A stretch of DNA of 6,576 nt. Source: Pseudomonadota bacterium (GTDB lineage Bacteria > SAR324 > XYD2-FULL-50-16 > JAHJRI01). The notes beneath the pieces are model-generated. The model was not told where the DNA came from and did not search any database. It saw nothing but the letters and a program-made list of their open reading frames with translations. Every line of letters starts with the position of its first letter. The first letter of the stretch is position 1. Positions 5,495-6,576 of the stretch are shown piece after piece. Location of the stretch: NCBI GenBank assembly GCA_022360105.1, contig JAKSDL010000739.1, positions 1 to 6,576 on the forward strand. The letters run 5' to 3'. A program made the position numbers and the translations under genes.

Positions 5495-6193
5495 ATGAAT
5501 GGGAAGTCTAGGTGTCAATACAAGATGAATCGAAAACAACAGGAATTACTGTTCTTCAGGAATACAAAACAGCCAAAACTGCCGATCACGGAAACCCAGT
5601 ATCGAAAAATCCGAAGGGCTATTCGCGGGGAAAAGGGACGATTTGCTTCGCGCAATTTATTATTGATTAATCTGCATACCAATACCTGTATTAACTCGTC
5701 AGACGTTTTGAAATTTAAAACCGGGACGGTATTTCGTGAGGGAAGAATTATCGACAAGTTCTGGATCAATCAGAAAAAGATCACAAAATCTCAGCTTGTC
5801 ACAGCAACCCGATCCATTCGTTCCGATATTGAGGCTGTGATCAGGGATTATGCAAAAATCTTCTATCCGGACTATTTTAGCTGCCCCAGCAATCCCCTTT
5901 TCCCATCTCAAGTGATTGATAAGGAAACCGGTTATTGCAAGGCAATGTCTTATAGTGCTTATAGAAGCGTTTTACGTAGGGTGTTCACGAAGCTCGATAT
6001 GAATACAAAACTGTATGGAACACATTCGTTGCGATCGGCTTTGCCCCAGGCGTATTACAGAAAAACGGGTGATGCTAAAGGAGCCAAAGCACTCTTTGAA
6101 AGGAGGTCGGGAAGGACTACCATTACATACAAAGAGCAAGTGACTTCCCGTAGGGCTATTGAGATAAAAAAAGAAGTGCAATTTACCGATTAA
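5495..6193 (+). CDS. Degenerate tyrosine recombinase / integrase-like protein
   Basis: This 232-residue protein covers essentially the catalytic domain of a phage-integrase-type tyrosine recombinase. It aligns by eye to small integrases that carry an SSDLVKL-type box, a QKKT strand and THSLRR...AYxR. Here these read NSSDVLKF (67-74), INQKKITK (91-98) and GTHSLR (175-180). Of the catalytic set, the beta-strand Lys (94 or 95), His177, Arg180 and nucleophile Tyr212 are present. The first Arg is Asn67 and the usual LGH histidine is Arg203 (LFERRS). Loss of both suggests it is inactive or chemically altered, though the frame is intact. No good Shine-Dalgarno sequence precedes 5495; an in-frame ATG at 5525 is an alternative. 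It is divergent from the metabolic genes and ends about 97 bases from a tRNA 3' half, the classic setting of an integrase. Confidence 0.75.
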   Translation: MNGKSRCQYKMNRKQQELLFFRNTKQPKLPITETQYRKIRRAIRGEKGRFASRNLLLINLHTNTCINSSDVLKFKTGTVFREGRIIDKFWINQKKITKSQLVTATRSIRSDIEAVIRDYAKIFYPDYFSCPSNPLFPSQVIDKETGYCKAMSYSAYRSVLRRVFTKLDMNTKLYGTHSLRSALPQAYYRKTGDAKGAKALFERRSGRTTITYKEQVTSRRAIEIKKEVQFTD

Positions 6194-6576
6194 GAGCGAT
6201 TCAGTCTAAATCCCACGGATAGGCAGTGCCTTATTGTGGAGAAATAGGATGACATTGCAGAAGAAATGAGGATGTTTGAATGGTAATAGTGCCTCCACCA
6301 GGACTCGAACCTGGAGCTGAGGATTAGGAATCCCACAAACCACCTGCTTGAGCATCTTGCTATGATTGATGTTTTGTGAATAGTACAAAGAAGGATTGTG
6401 GATTTGATGGGGAGCGGCTGAAACCCACATTTTTGTTTGCATCCATAATGTACTGACATGGTTGGTTTTAAGAGTGGAACAATGAGATCCGAAGGTCGGC
6501 TCAATCTCCCAAACGCTCCGTTACTATGCGCCTACAATCCTCCTTATCATCCGATTAAGTCGATATAAGTCTTGAT
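6194..6576. other. Right-hand non-coding region
   Basis: The stretch carries the tRNA 3' half at 6290-6335 and otherwise shows no gene I can support. The minus-strand frames across 6190-6504 have no family resemblance, and one of them overlaps the recombinase stop and the tRNA fragment. No intrinsic terminator is apparent after the recombinase gene, and no long repeat is visible to the eye. Confidence 0.55.
6290..6335 (-). tRNA. tRNA 3' half, probable tRNA-Arg (CCT) fragment
   Basis: On the minus strand a full T arm is present: CCAGG (6314-6310), loop TTCGAGT and CCTGG (6302-6298). It is followed by acceptor strand TGGAGGC and discriminator A (6290). No CCA is encoded; the next bases are CTA. 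Upstream is an anticodon loop TTCCTAA (6330-6324), with U33 and A37 in place, reading CCT (6328-6326). The anticodon stem has three Watson-Crick pairs, one G-U and one mismatch, and the variable loop is 4 bases. About 71 bases would make a whole tRNA, but the 5' stretch GCAAGAT pairs at only two of seven acceptor positions and the D stem fails. This is therefore a fragment or decayed tRNA, not a working gene. Confidence 0.55.

Noticed and set aside
6290..6360. Complete functional tRNA
   Set aside because: The 5' acceptor strand pairs at only two of seven positions and the D stem does not form; only the 3' half is credible.
6190..6504. 104-codon open frame on the minus strand
   Set aside because: Rich in Ser, Cys and Ile with no family resemblance; it overlaps the recombinase stop and the tRNA fragment.
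1..6576. CRISPR array, insertion sequence or long direct repeat
   Set aside because: Reading through showed no regularly spaced repeats, no transposase and no long repeat; only short motifs recur.

Overview
The window looks like bacterial chromosome, most likely proteobacterial. The choline dehydrogenase closely follows the proteobacterial BetA pattern, start codons sit behind GAGG-type ribosome sites, and one promoter is a near-consensus sigma70 type. I cannot name the genus. Base composition looks moderate and even, except that the right third (a recombinase-like gene plus a tRNA fragment) reads like an old integration boundary.

Layout, left to right. Positions 1-309 hold no supported gene, but contain several inverted repeats and an intrinsic terminator pointing right. 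Next come four genes on the minus strand, read from high to low coordinates: a YjlB-like cupin (5295-4708), an FCD-class GntR regulator (4463-3684), choline dehydrogenase betA (3676-2012) and a GbsA-type betaine aldehyde dehydrogenase (1785-310). A degenerate tyrosine recombinase lies on the plus strand (5495-6193). Beyond it is the 3' half of a tRNA, apparently Arg with anticodon CCT (6290-6335, minus strand), then about 240 bases in which I recognise nothing.

How the genes work together. BetA oxidises choline to betaine aldehyde and the BetB/GbsA-type enzyme oxidises that to glycine betaine, an osmoprotectant and entry point to betaine catabolism. The regulator starts 7 bases upstream of betA and is almost certainly cotranscribed with it. 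The 244-base gap ahead of the regulator contains two copies of TGGTAGTACCA, an exact fit to the FadR-subfamily operator pattern TNGTNNNACNA. One abuts the -10 of a strong promoter (TTGACA, 17 bases, CATAAT). The other abuts the -10 of a weaker predicted promoter in the same geometry. The simplest model is autorepression of a gntR-betA transcript. betB follows 226 bases downstream, after a stable stem-loop, with a weak promoter candidate of its own.

Most notable: a choline locus run by an FCD-GntR protein instead of BetI or GbsR; the duplicated promoter-operator module; apparent loss of two metal-ligand histidines in the regulator; a Tyr at the usual second catalytic position of BetA; a recombinase lacking two catalytic residues; and a tRNA 3' half beside it. 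The individual families are known. I see no wholly new system.
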